NCBI RefSeq assembly: GCF_026241335.1
Contig: NZ_JAPHAV010000001.1
Span: 682,001 to 746,000, forward strand
Origin: Ochrobactrum chromiisoli
GTDB taxonomy: Bacteria; Pseudomonadota; Alphaproteobacteria; Rhizobiales; Rhizobiaceae
Length of the DNA stretch: 64,000 nt
Direction of reading: 5' to 3'
The translations under genes and the position numbers were made by a program. Below are positions 1 through 8,940 of this stretch, one piece after another. The notes beneath the pieces were generated by a model that did no database searches, was not told the origin of the DNA, and saw nothing but the letters and a program-made list of their open reading frames with translations. Every line of letters begins with the position of its first letter. Position 1 is the first letter of the stretch.

Positions 1-1365
1 ACACGCGGTTTCCAGCTCCGCTTGTTTCGAATTTTCAACACGCCGTTTGAAAGCGTCGAGAATTTCCTTCTTGTTGCGTCCCTTGACCGCAATGATGAAA
101 GGAAAGCCGAATTTCTGCGTATAGGCGTCGTTGAGTTCGGTGAAAGTCTTGCGCTCGTCATCGCTCAAAGCATCAAGGCCCGCAGATGCTTGCTCAGATG
201 TGGATTCCGGTGTCAGACGCTTCGCCGCCGCAAGCTTTCCTGCAAGATCGGGATGGGCGCGTAAAACACCGAGCTTTTCATCGTCTGATGCAGCGCGGAA
301 TGCGCGGACCAGAACCGTATGAAGACCGGATGCAGAATCGGCCAGTTCCGTCAGACCCATGTCATAGGCGCGTTCGGCAATCCATGGCGAATGCTCGAAA
401 ATCCCGCCATAGCGCGCAACAAAGTCGGCCTTGCTGGCCTTGGAGGGTAGGACATCGGCCTGCTTTGGCTTGTGATGCTCATGCCAGTGACGCGCAATAT
501 CGACGCGCTTGGCAACCCAGACCTTGTCGTGGCTTTGCACATAATCGAGGAAGCGTTCAAGTGCCGCTACACGGCCCGGACGACCGACGAGGCGGCAATG
601 CAGGCCAATCGACATCATCTTCGGCGCACCTTCTGCACCTTCGCGGTAAAGCACGTCGAATGTGTCTTTGAGATAGGTGTAGAACTGATCGCCGGAGTTA
701 AAGCCCTGTGGCGTGGCAAAGCGCATGTCATTTGTATCAAGTGTATAAGGCACGATCAGATGCGGACCTTTTGGCCCCTTTACCCAGTAAGGCAATTCAT
801 CGGCATAGGAATCGGCTGAATAGAGAAAGCCGCCTTCCTCCATCACCAGCTTCAGCGTGTTATCCGATGGCTTGCCCTGATAGATGCCGAGTGGGCGCGA
901 GCCTGTAATTTCGGTATGCAGGCGCACAGCTTCGCGAATGTGTTCGCGCTCCACCTCTTCGGGAACATCCTTATATTCCCACCAGCGCAGACCGTGGCTG
1001 GCAATTTCCCAGTCGGCTTCCTTCATGGCGCTGATGGCTTCGGGATTGCGCTCCATGGCAAGGGTCACGCCATAGACGGTTACCGGCATGTTGCGTTGCG
1101 TGAATGCGCGCCACAAACGCCAGAAGCCGGATCGGGCACCATATTCGTAGATCGATTCCATGTTGAGGTTGCGCTGACCGTTCCATGCCTGCGCGCCGAC
1201 GATTTCCGAAAGCAGGCATTCGGATGCGGGATCGCCATCAAGGATGCAGCTTTCACCACCTTCTTCGTAGTTGACGACGAACTGCACGGCGATATTTGCC
1301 CCACCCGGCCAGCGTGGGTCTGGTGTGTTGCGGCCATAGCCAACCAGATTGCGCGGATAACTCAT
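1..1365 (-). CDS. puuE: PuuE-UraD fusion: allantoinase / OHCU decarboxylase (3' end outside window)
   Basis: A frame open from ATG 1365 to the left edge (455 codons, no stop seen). Residues about 1-300 read as a PuuE-type polysaccharide-deacetylase-fold allantoinase (RWPGGANIAVQFVVNYEEGG, then SHGLRWWEYKD and RPLGIYQGKPSD). Residues about 310-455 read as an OHCU decarboxylase (UraD), with the family motif LRAHPDLAGKLA and FIIAVKGRNKKEIL near the end. UraD makes S-allantoin from OHCU and PuuE opens the allantoin ring to allantoate, so the fusion joins consecutive steps. The start is set by GAGGGA upstream of ATG and the usual MSYPRNLVGYGRNTPDPRW beginning. The gene is divergent from uraH. The known full-length fusion is only slightly longer, so little is missing. 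Confidence 0.93.
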   Translation of the reverse strand, partial: MSYPRNLVGYGRNTPDPRWPGGANIAVQFVVNYEEGGESCILDGDPASECLLSEIVGAQAWNGQRNLNMESIYEYGARSGFWRLWRAFTQRNMPVTVYGVTLAMERNPEAISAMKEADWEIASHGLRWWEYKDVPEEVEREHIREAVRLHTEITGSRPLGIYQGKPSDNTLKLVMEEGGFLYSADSYADELPYWVKGPKGPHLIVPYTLDTNDMRFATPQGFNSGDQFYTYLKDTFDVLYREGAEGAPKMMSIGLHCRLVGRPGRVAALERFLDYVQSHDKVWVAKRVDIARHWHEHHKPKQADVLPSKASKADFVARYGGIFEHSPWIAERAYDMGLTELADSASGLHTVLVRAFRAASDDEKLGVLRAHPDLAGKLAAAKRLTPESTSEQASAGLDALSDDERKTFTELNDAYTQKFGFPFIIAVKGRNKKEILDAFKRRVENSKQAELETAC

Positions 1366-1431
1366 GTGGAATTCCCTCGATTTTTGTCTGTTTTGCTTAT
1401 GATAATAAAGATTTACGCCGACCATTCCCCC

Positions 1432-1443
1432 TCAAAATTTTGA
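1432..1443. promoter_or_regulatory. Palindrome in the puuE/uraH divergent promoter region
   Basis: TCAAAATTTTGA is a perfect 12-bp palindrome about 67 bp upstream of puuE and 178 bp upstream of uraH. A second dyad, AACAC-TCAC-GTGTT, lies at 1522-1535. Either could be an operator for the divergent purine genes. No regulator can be assigned from sequence alone. Confidence 0.3.
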
Positions 1444-1620
1444 AAGACATCCAACGATTATCATCTTTCCCAAGACATAACTTCGGTAAATACTCACAAT
1501 AGGGAACAAGTGTGGTTCGCAAACACTCACGTGTTGCGTGAAATAAATCACACAAAAACAAGTGCTTGCAATGGTTCTAACGGTAATGTCGGAAGAATCG
1601 TGCAGGCGGCAGGAGTAAAA

Positions 1621-1986
1621 ATGGGAAGCCAAGCAAGCGGTCAGGGCCGGTTAACGACGCATGTCCTTGATACGGTCAATGGTAAACCAGCGGCAAATCT
1701 GCGCATCGAATTGCGCCGGATCGAGAATCAGCAGGCAGAAATCTTGCGCGAAATTCGCACCAATGCGGATGGTCGCTGCGGTGAACCGCTGCTTGCGGGC
1801 GATGCGCTCCATTCTGGTTCATATGAGCTGCTTTTCCATGTCGGTGAATATTTCGGCAAAAGGGACGGTGTGATCCCGTTTCTGGATGTGGTGCCATTGC
1901 GTTTTGGTATTTCTGACGAAAAGGCGCATTATCATGTGCCGCTTCTGGTTTCGCCGTTTTCTTATTCAACCTATCGCGGGAGTTAA
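1621..1986 (+). CDS. uraH: 5-hydroxyisourate hydrolase (transthyretin-like)
   Basis: A protein of 121 residues that hydrolyses 5-hydroxyisourate, the product of urate oxidation, to OHCU. Visible family signatures are the N-terminal [17 protein letters not shown], the central HVGEYF segment, and the C-terminal tetrapeptide YRGS that lines the active site in this family. ATG 1621 is preferred over upstream alternatives because AGGAG sits six bases before it and the protein then begins at the normal family position. It ends five bases before xdhA, so it probably heads a uraH-xdhA-xdhB-xdhC operon. The upstream puuE-uraD fusion is divergent. Confidence 0.95.
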   Translation: MGSQASGQGRLTTHVLDTVNGKPAANLRIELRRIENQQAEILREIRTNADGRCGEPLLAGDALHSGSYELLFHVGEYFGKRDGVIPFLDVVPLRFGISDEKAHYHVPLLVSPFSYSTYRGS

Positions 1987-1991
1987 GCGGT

Positions 1992-3470
1992 ATGGGTCAA
2001 GCAGTCAGACACACAATCCGCTTTCTGCTGAACGGCGAGACAGTTGAGCTCGACCGTGTTTCGCCGACAGAAACCCTGCTCGATCATCTGCGTTTGTCGC
2101 GCAAACTGCGTGGCAGCAAGGAAGGTTGCGGTGAGGGCGATTGCGGTGCCTGCACGGTGCTGGTCGGCAAGATCGTGGGTAACGAACTCGTCTATGAAAG
2201 CGTGAATGCCTGCATCCGCTTCGTGGGTTCGCTGGATAGTTGTCATATCGTGACCATTGAGCATTTGCGCGGCTCCGACGGTGGCCTGCATCCGGTGCAA
2301 AAGGCGATGATCGATTTTCACGGCTCGCAATGCGGCTTCTGCACGCCGGGCTTCGTCATGTCGCTTTATGCGCTGTGGATGCGCAATCCAAAGCCTGTGG
2401 ATGCTGAGATCGAAAAGGCGCTGCAAGGCAATCTCTGCCGCTGCACCGGCTATGAGGCCATTATACGTGCAGCGCGGGCGATTTCCGATTATGGCACGTT
2501 GATGGATGATGCGCTTGCTGTTGAGCGTGCGCATGTGTTCCGCCAACTGACGGCCTTGCGTGATGGTGCGCGGGTTGAGGTTGGGAGTGGCAAAGACCGT
2601 CTGGTCGTCCCTGCCGACCTCAATGATTTTGCCACTGTTTATGCAAATGAACCGAAGGCGACAATCGTTGCCGGTTCAACCGATGTCGGCCTTTGGGTCA
2701 CGAAGATGATGCGCGATATTTCGCCGGTCATCTTTATTGGGCATCTCAATGAACTGCGCACAATCAGCGAAGAAAATGGCGTTATCAGTATCGGCGCGGG
2801 CGTAACCTATACGGAAGCTTTCTCGGTTCTTGCAAAACGCATTCCGGCGCTGGGAAATCTCATCAATCGGATTGGCGGCGAGCAGGTGCGCAACATGGGC
2901 ACGATTGGTGGCAACATCGCCAATGGGTCTCCGATTGGCGACACGCCACCGCCATTGATCGCGCTTGATGCAAAGCTGACAATGCGCAGAGGTGCAGAAC
3001 GCCGCACTATTGCGCTGCAAGATTTTTTCATTGCATACGGCAAACAGGATCGGCAGCCGGGCGAGTTTGTGGAGGCTGTGCATGTGCCGCTACCAGTGGC
3101 AGACAGCCAGTTCGCCATTCATAAAATTTCCAAGCGCTTTGAAGAAGACATCACCGCAACGCTTGGCGCTTTCCATCTTGGACTTGACGCTGAGGGCAAT
3201 GTCGCCTCCATCCGCATCGCCTATGGCGGTATGGCTGCAACGCCAAAACGCGCACTCAATGTGGAAGCAGCGTTGACGGGTAAACCTTGGAATGAGGAGA
3301 GCGTTGAAGCCGCAATTAAATCCTATGGCCTCGACTATCAGCCTCTGACCGATATGCGCGCTACAGCAGAATACCGTCTGCTGGTTGCGAAGAATTTGCT
3401 CCGCCGTTTCTATGCTGAAACGCAAGGCGAGAGCGAACCTTTGCGTAAACCAAACGTTGTCGCTGCATAA
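1992..3470 (+). CDS. xdhA: Xanthine dehydrogenase small subunit (2Fe-2S and FAD)
   Basis: The 492-residue electron-transfer subunit. Residues about 1-170 carry two [2Fe-2S] clusters: a plant-ferredoxin type with GCGEGDCGACTVL and a second with SQCGFCTPGFVM and NLCRCTGYE. Residues about 195-370 are the FAD domain with TIVAGSTDVGLWVTK and GGEQVRNMGTIGGNIANGSP, and a CO-dehydrogenase-type flavoprotein C-terminal domain follows. It passes electrons from the molybdenum site in XdhB to NAD+. It is five bases downstream of uraH and ten upstream of xdhB. The length is typical of bacterial XdhA. Confidence 0.96.
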   Translation: MGQAVRHTIRFLLNGETVELDRVSPTETLLDHLRLSRKLRGSKEGCGEGDCGACTVLVGKIVGNELVYESVNACIRFVGSLDSCHIVTIEHLRGSDGGLHPVQKAMIDFHGSQCGFCTPGFVMSLYALWMRNPKPVDAEIEKALQGNLCRCTGYEAIIRAARAISDYGTLMDDALAVERAHVFRQLTALRDGARVEVGSGKDRLVVPADLNDFATVYANEPKATIVAGSTDVGLWVTKMMRDISPVIFIGHLNELRTISEENGVISIGAGVTYTEAFSVLAKRIPALGNLINRIGGEQVRNMGTIGGNIANGSPIGDTPPPLIALDAKLTMRRGAERRTIALQDFFIAYGKQDRQPGEFVEAVHVPLPVADSQFAIHKISKRFEEDITATLGAFHLGLDAEGNVASIRIAYGGMAATPKRALNVEAALTGKPWNEESVEAAIKSYGLDYQPLTDMRATAEYRLLVAKNLLRRFYAETQGESEPLRKPNVVAA

Positions 3471-3480
3471 GGAGGATGAC

Positions 3481-5835
3481 ATGAACAAGCATCCTGCAAA
3501 CGCAATCAAAGCGAGCCGTATCAAGGGCGGCGTTGCCACCGATCAGCGCCATGACTCGGCCCACAAGCATGTGACGGGCGAAGCAGTTTATATCGACGAT
3601 ATACCGGAGCCTGAAGGCACCCTTCATATTGGTGTTGGCTTCTCAACTGTTGCGCATGGCAAAATCACTGGCGTTGATTTGTCTTCCGTGCGCGCTGCTC
3701 CCGGTGTCGTCGATGTACTCACCTATCAGGATGTGCCCGGCGAAAACGATGTCTCACCATCGGGAATGCATGACGATCCGATCTTCGCGGTCGATAACGT
3801 GCAGTTCCATGGCCAGCCGATTTTTGCGGTTGTGGCCCGCACGCGTGATCAGGCGCGCCGTGCAGCACGTCTTGCAAAGATCGACTATGAAGAAATGACG
3901 GGCCTGTTTTCGATTTCCGGCCTCGACGGCTATAAAGACAAGCTGGTTTTCACGCCGCTGACGCTCAATCGTGGCGATGCCCGCAAGGCCATCGATGAAG
4001 CACCGCGCAAGGTCAAAGCACGTATGAAAATCGGCGGACAGGATCACTTCTATCTCGAAGGGCAGGCTTCGCTTGCAATCCCCGGCGAAGATGACGATGT
4101 GACCATCTATTGCTCCACGCAAGGCCCAAGTGAAACGCAGCATCTGGTCGCCCACGCGCTTGGCGTGCCAAGCCACTCGGTGACGGTGGAAGTGCGGCGC
4201 ATGGGTGGCGGTTTTGGCGGCAAGGAAACGCAGGCCAATCAATGGGCAGCGATTGCCGCGATTGCTGCCAAAAAACACAAGCGCGCCGTCAAAGTTCGTC
4301 TTGATCGTGATGAGGATATGACCTCGACCGGTAAGCGGCATGATTTCATGATTGATTATGAAGTCGGTTTCGATGATGAAGGCAATATTCTCGGTGTCGA
4401 TTATCTGTTTGCACTGAATGCGGGTTTCTCTGCCGATCTGTCTGGTCCGGTTGGCGACCGCGCGCTGTTTCATTGTGATAACGCCTATTTCTTCCCGGCC
4501 GTTCACGCGCAGTCCGCACCGCTTTATACCAATACCGTGTCCAACACGGCATTCCGTGGTTTCGGTGGTCCGCAGGGCATGGTGGGTGCCGAGCGCGTGA
4601 TTGAGGAAGTGGCTTTCGCGGTCGGCAAAGACCCGCTCGAAATCCGCAAGCTCAATTTCTATGACGCCATGGGCACAGACGGCACGCGCAATGTGACGCC
4701 CTATCACCAGAAGGTGGAAGACTGCATCATCCAGCGTATTGTTTCCGAGCTTGAGGAAAGCGCTGATTACGCGAAGCGCCGCGAGGCAATCCGCGAATTC
4801 AACGCCAAAAGCCGCTACGTCAAACGCGGTATGTCACTGACTCCGGTGAAATTCGGCATTTCCTTCACCAAGACGGAATCCAATCAGGCTGGCGCGCTGG
4901 TGCATGTCTATAATGACGGCTCGGTGCATATGAACCATGGCGGCACGGAGATGGGGCAGGGGCTTCATCTGAAAGTAGCCCAAGTGGTGGCGGAAGAATT
5001 CCAGATTGATCTTGATCGCGTGAAGATCACAGCAACAACGACCGCGAAAGTACCTAACACTGCTCCCACAGCAGCATCGTCCGGGGCTGATCTCAATGGG
5101 ATGGCCGCGCAGGATGCCGCGCGTCAGATCAAGAAGCGGCTCATTTCTTTTGCCGCGCAGCAATATCAGGTGGCCGAAGATCAGGTGGTCTTCCTGCCGA
5201 ACCGTATCCGCGTTGGCAATCAGGAAATAAGCTTCAACGATCTGGTCAAACAAGCCTATATCGGGCGCGTGCAGCTGTCCGCATCGGGACATTACAAGAC
5301 GCCGAAAATCCATTGGGATCGCGCCAAGGGGAAAGGCCACGCCTTCTATTATTACGCCTATGGCGCAGCCTGTTCCGAAGTGTCGGTGGATACGCTGACA
5401 GGTGAATACGTGGTCGAACGCACGGATATTCTTCACGATACGGGCCGCTCGCTCAACCGTGCCATTGATATTGGTCAGGTGGAGGGCGGTTTCGTGCAAG
5501 GCATGGGCTGGTTGACCACGGAAGAGCTTGTCTGGGACGACAAAGGACGGCTACGCACGCATGCCCCGTCAACCTACAAGATCCCGCTTGCATCAGATCG
5601 TCCGAAGATTTTCAATGTGGCCTTGACCGACTGGTCGGAGGCTTATGAGCCGACAATTCACCGCTCCAAGGCGGTTGGTGAACCGCCGCTGCCGCATGGC
5701 ATGTCGGTGCTTTATGCGCTGTCGGATGCAGTGGCGAGCGTTGCCGATCACAAGATCAGTCCGCGCCTTGATGCGCCTGCAACGCCCGAGCGCGTGTTGA
5801 TGGCCATTGAACGGCTGCGGTCTCAGAAGGGCTGA
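3481..5835 (+). CDS. xdhB: Xanthine dehydrogenase molybdenum-binding subunit
   Basis: A 784-residue catalytic subunit that oxidises hypoxanthine and xanthine to urate with a molybdopterin cofactor. The order is an N-terminal a/b hammerhead (GEAVYIDDIPEPEG) followed by the Mo-cofactor domains, with RRMGGGFGGKETQ, AFRGFGGPQGM, GTEMGQGLHLK and, near the end, KAVGEPPLPHGMSVLYAL carrying the catalytic Glu. ATG 3481 is preferred to an earlier in-frame start inside xdhA because GGAGGATGAC lies directly before it. XdhC follows four bases after the stop. Confidence 0.96.
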   Translation: MNKHPANAIKASRIKGGVATDQRHDSAHKHVTGEAVYIDDIPEPEGTLHIGVGFSTVAHGKITGVDLSSVRAAPGVVDVLTYQDVPGENDVSPSGMHDDPIFAVDNVQFHGQPIFAVVARTRDQARRAARLAKIDYEEMTGLFSISGLDGYKDKLVFTPLTLNRGDARKAIDEAPRKVKARMKIGGQDHFYLEGQASLAIPGEDDDVTIYCSTQGPSETQHLVAHALGVPSHSVTVEVRRMGGGFGGKETQANQWAAIAAIAAKKHKRAVKVRLDRDEDMTSTGKRHDFMIDYEVGFDDEGNILGVDYLFALNAGFSADLSGPVGDRALFHCDNAYFFPAVHAQSAPLYTNTVSNTAFRGFGGPQGMVGAERVIEEVAFAVGKDPLEIRKLNFYDAMGTDGTRNVTPYHQKVEDCIIQRIVSELEESADYAKRREAIREFNAKSRYVKRGMSLTPVKFGISFTKTESNQAGALVHVYNDGSVHMNHGGTEMGQGLHLKVAQVVAEEFQIDLDRVKITATTTAKVPNTAPTAASSGADLNGMAAQDAARQIKKRLISFAAQQYQVAEDQVVFLPNRIRVGNQEISFNDLVKQAYIGRVQLSASGHYKTPKIHWDRAKGKGHAFYYYAYGAACSEVSVDTLTGEYVVERTDILHDTGRSLNRAIDIGQVEGGFVQGMGWLTTEELVWDDKGRLRTHAPSTYKIPLASDRPKIFNVALTDWSEAYEPTIHRSKAVGEPPLPHGMSVLYALSDAVASVADHKISPRLDAPATPERVLMAIERLRSQKG

Positions 5836-5839
5836 TGGT

Positions 5840-6667
5840 ATGTCGGGCAGGCGGGACGATATTCGGGATTTTCTGAACCGTCGCCCTGATTGTGTGCTGG
5901 TGGAAGTTGCGGACGTTAAAGGCTCTGCCCCGCGAGACGTGGGCACGTGGATGCTTGTTGCGCGCGATATGATCTTCCGCACCATTGGTGGCGGGCAACT
6001 CGAATATATGGCGATTGACCACGCCCGAAAAATTCTTGCTGGCGGCAGGGATACGCCTATGGATATTCCACTTGGCCCTGAAATTGGCCAATGCTGCGGC
6101 GGTCGCGTGGCTTTAAGCTTCCGGCGGGTTAATCGTGGTCTGGCAGAAGACCTTATTGCCAAAGTCGATGCCGAAATTGCCACCCGCCCGCATGTCTATA
6201 TTTTCGGTGCCGGCCATGTCGGCGATGCGCTGGCCTATGCGCTGTCGCTGACACCTGTGCGGGTAATTCTGGTGGATACGCGTGAAGCGGAACTGATGGC
6301 GGTTGATGCCCCCGGCGTTGAAACCTGTCTTGCGGCCATGCCGGAACAGGTGGTGCGTTCGGCTCCTCCGGCAAGCAGCTTTATTGTGCTGACCCATGAT
6401 CATGCGCTGGATTTTCTGATCGTTGCCGAGGCTTTGCAGCGCGGCGATGCGGTCTATGTCGGCATGATCGGCTCGAAGACCAAGAAAGCCACTTTCAAAA
6501 GCTGGTTGAAACGAGAAATGGGCAGCGATGATTTATTTGAAAATCTCATATGCCCAGTTGGCGGGGCGCTTGTGAAAGACAAGCGACCGGAAGTCATTGC
6601 CGCACTGGCTGCGGCGGAAGTGCTGACTGCTGTTCTGACTTCCACCAAGGTTCTACAGCTTGTTTAA
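5840..6667 (+). CDS. xdhC: Xanthine dehydrogenase accessory protein XdhC
   Basis: A 275-residue chaperone that binds molybdenum cofactor, promotes its sulfuration and inserts it into XdhB. It shows the N-terminal GGGQLEYMAIDHA and CCGGRVALSF motifs and a C-terminal Rossmann domain with IFGAGHVGDALAYAL and VGMIGSKTKKATF. ATG 5840 is four bases after the xdhB stop, with GAAGGG upstream; an in-frame ATG at 5807 would overlap xdhB by 29 bases. It is convergent with the LysR gene, and the two stops share four bases (6664-6667). Confidence 0.94.
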   Translation: MSGRRDDIRDFLNRRPDCVLVEVADVKGSAPRDVGTWMLVARDMIFRTIGGGQLEYMAIDHARKILAGGRDTPMDIPLGPEIGQCCGGRVALSFRRVNRGLAEDLIAKVDAEIATRPHVYIFGAGHVGDALAYALSLTPVRVILVDTREAELMAVDAPGVETCLAAMPEQVVRSAPPASSFIVLTHDHALDFLIVAEALQRGDAVYVGMIGSKTKKATFKSWLKREMGSDDLFENLICPVGGALVKDKRPEVIAALAAAEVLTAVLTSTKVLQLV

Positions 6668-7578
6668 GCCAAAATCTCCTTGATCTGCCGCTGGCAGCGC
6701 TCTGTCATGAAATCAATGATCAGGCGCACTTTCGGGTCCTGAAACCGCTTGTGCGGATAGATCGCAGCGAGCTGGATGGATGCAGGAGGCGTGCTTTCAA
6801 GGATTGGAACCAGCCGCCCTTCGCGGATATATTCCTTCACCTCAAACAGCGGTTTGTTGATGATTCCGCGTCCACTCAGCGCCCATTGCGTCAATACGTC
6901 GCCATCATCGGAGTCGTAAGGTCCGGTGACTTCAAACTTGCGCAGGCCTTCCGGTGTCTGCAACGACCAGAAATACTCTTTTGAGCCGGGAAAGCGCAGC
7001 AGAAGGCAATCATGTTGATCGCCCAACAGCTCATCCGGCGATTGAGGCGTGCCGTGTTTTTCGAGATATGCGGGCGCTGCACAGATCACGCGTTCGCAGT
7101 TTAAAATGCCGCGCATCCGCAAGTTGGAATTTTCCAGAACGCCTAATTTGAAAGCAACATCAACGCTTTCACTCATGATGTCGATCTCGTGGTCAGATAG
7201 TCGCAGGCGCACTTCTATGTCCGGATATTTGTCGTGAAACTCCGGAATTGCCGCGGCGATCAGTCTGCGACCCAGCCCCAATGGCGCTGTAATGCGAATC
7301 GATCCTTTTGGATTTTTGGCGAGTTCTGCGACAGCGGCTTCGGCTTCGTCTACAGCTTCCAGTATTTTAACCACACCGTCATAAAAAACGCGTCCATGCT
7401 CGGTTGGTGTGAGTTTGCGCGTGGTTCTGTTGAAGAGACGCACACCGAGATGCTTCTCTAACTCCTTGATTCGATTGCTTGCAACAGCGGGTGATGCGCG
7501 CTGGTCGCGACCTGCCGCAGACAAGTTTCCCAATTCGACAACGCGCACAAAAACACGCAGATTATCAAGATAAGACAT
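6664..7578 (-). CDS. LysR-family transcriptional regulator of the purine cluster
   Basis: A 304-residue LysR regulator. The winged helix-turn-helix is at residues about 1-60 (MSYLDNLRVFVRVVELGNLSAAGRDQ..., ELEKHLGVRLFNRTTRKLTPT) and the effector-binding domain is at about 90-290. The start at 7578 is the normal family start; upstream in-frame codons add a sequence unlike LysR proteins. It is divergent from puuD-guaD and convergent with xdhC, so it most likely controls urate or purine catabolism. This is inference from context. In the 124-bp divergent region I cannot choose a single T-N11-A box with confidence. Confidence 0.88.
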   Translation of the reverse strand: MSYLDNLRVFVRVVELGNLSAAGRDQRASPAVASNRIKELEKHLGVRLFNRTTRKLTPTEHGRVFYDGVVKILEAVDEAEAAVAELAKNPKGSIRITAPLGLGRRLIAAAIPEFHDKYPDIEVRLRLSDHEIDIMSESVDVAFKLGVLENSNLRMRGILNCERVICAAPAYLEKHGTPQSPDELLGDQHDCLLLRFPGSKEYFWSLQTPEGLRKFEVTGPYDSDDGDVLTQWALSGRGIINKPLFEVKEYIREGRLVPILESTPPASIQLAAIYPHKRFQDPKVRLIIDFMTERCQRQIKEILA

Positions 7579-7702
7579 GCGCTTGTTCCACCATTGTATA
7601 TATTTTTTTGAAAGTGATGGTCTTGATGCGACGTTCACACAGGCGCAAAGCTTTGGCAAATAATAAACTAACAAACAAGGGAACGAGTAATGGGAGTGCC
7701 GG

Positions 7703-8938
7703 ATGTATGATCTTGCTGTGGCCTGGGACTGGCTGGGCTTTGCAGCGCGGTGGCTACACGTGGTCACTGCGATTGCGTGGATCGGCTCGTCTTTCTATTT
7801 CATCGCGCTGGACTTAGGGCTTCGCCAGCGTCCCGGCTTACCCGTTGGTGCTTATGGCGAAGAATGGCAGGTTCATGGTGGTGGTTTCTATCACATCCAG
7901 AAATATCTGGTTGCCCCCGCGGAGATGCCCGAGCATCTGACATGGTTCAAATGGGAATCCTACGCCACATGGCTGTCGGGCTTTGCTTTGCTCTGCATCG
8001 TCTATTATGCGGGTGCAGATCTTTATCTGGTTGACCCGAATGTGCTCGATGTATCGGCGCCGACGGCAATCGCTATTTCGATTGCTTCGCTGGCTTTTGG
8101 CTGGATTGCCTATAACACCATCTGCAAATTGATGCTCGGCAAGAGCGATACGCTCCTGATGATCATTCTCTACGCCATTCTGGTGATGATGGCTTGGGGC
8201 TATACGCATCTGTTTACGGGTCGCGCAGCTTTCCTGCATCTGGGTGCTTTCACTGCGACGATCATGTCTGCCAACGTGTTCATGGTCATCATTCCGAACC
8301 AGAAAATTGTGGTGGCCGATCTCATCGCCGGCCGCAAGCCCGATCCGAAATACGGCAAGATCGCCAAGCAGCGGTCGACCCATAACAACTATCTGACGCT
8401 GCCTGTGCTGTTCCTGATGCTGTCGAACCACTATCCGCTGGCGTTTGGAACAGAATTCAACTGGATCATCGCTTCGCTGGTGTTCCTGATGGGCGTCACG
8501 ATCCGCCACTGGTTCAACACGCGTCATGCTCGCAAAGGCAATCCGACATGGACATGGCTTGTGACAGTGCTCTTGTTCATCGTCATCATGTGGCTTTCGA
8601 CTGTGCCAAAAATCCTCACCGATGAGCCGAGCGAGCAGAAGATTTCATCGCTGCAACAGAGCTTCATTTCGGACCCGCACTTTGAAAAGGTGCGGGACAC
8701 AGTTCTGGGGCGGTGCGCGATGTGCCACGCCAAGGAGCCCGGCTGGGAAGGTATTATTGCGCCGCCTAAGGGCGTAGTGCTTGAAAATGATAGGGAAATT
8801 GCAGCCCATGCGCGCGAAATCTATTTGCAGGCTGGGCGTTCCCATGCCATGCCGCCTGCCAATGTGACCGGTGTGAGCATCGATGAGCGCAAGCTGCTCG
8901 CATCCTGGTATGAATCCGCTACTTCTGGAGCAAAGTAA
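7703..8938 (+). CDS. puuD: Membrane urate hydroxylase with cytochrome c domain
   Basis: A 411-residue integral membrane urate oxidase of the PuuD type, which converts urate to 5-hydroxyisourate and is distinct from the soluble uricase or HpxO. Several hydrophobic helices cover residues about 10-310 (for example LHVVTAIAWIGSSFYFIALD near the start). A C-terminal cytochrome c domain at about 330-405 has the haem motif CAMCH. The family is known to send electrons to the respiratory chain through this haem. GGAG lies upstream of ATG 7703. The gene is two bases before guaD, so the two are co-transcribed. Confidence 0.94.
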   Translation: MYDLAVAWDWLGFAARWLHVVTAIAWIGSSFYFIALDLGLRQRPGLPVGAYGEEWQVHGGGFYHIQKYLVAPAEMPEHLTWFKWESYATWLSGFALLCIVYYAGADLYLVDPNVLDVSAPTAIAISIASLAFGWIAYNTICKLMLGKSDTLLMIILYAILVMMAWGYTHLFTGRAAFLHLGAFTATIMSANVFMVIIPNQKIVVADLIAGRKPDPKYGKIAKQRSTHNNYLTLPVLFLMLSNHYPLAFGTEFNWIIASLVFLMGVTIRHWFNTRHARKGNPTWTWLVTVLLFIVIMWLSTVPKILTDEPSEQKISSLQQSFISDPHFEKVRDTVLGRCAMCHAKEPGWEGIIAPPKGVVLENDREIAAHAREIYLQAGRSHAMPPANVTGVSIDERKLLASWYESATSGAK

Positions 8939-8940
8939 GA

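Noticed and set aside
3754..4707. A 317-codon frame antisense to xdhB.
   Set aside because: It is a shadow of the highly conserved molybdenum-binding domain, with no independent start signal or domain.
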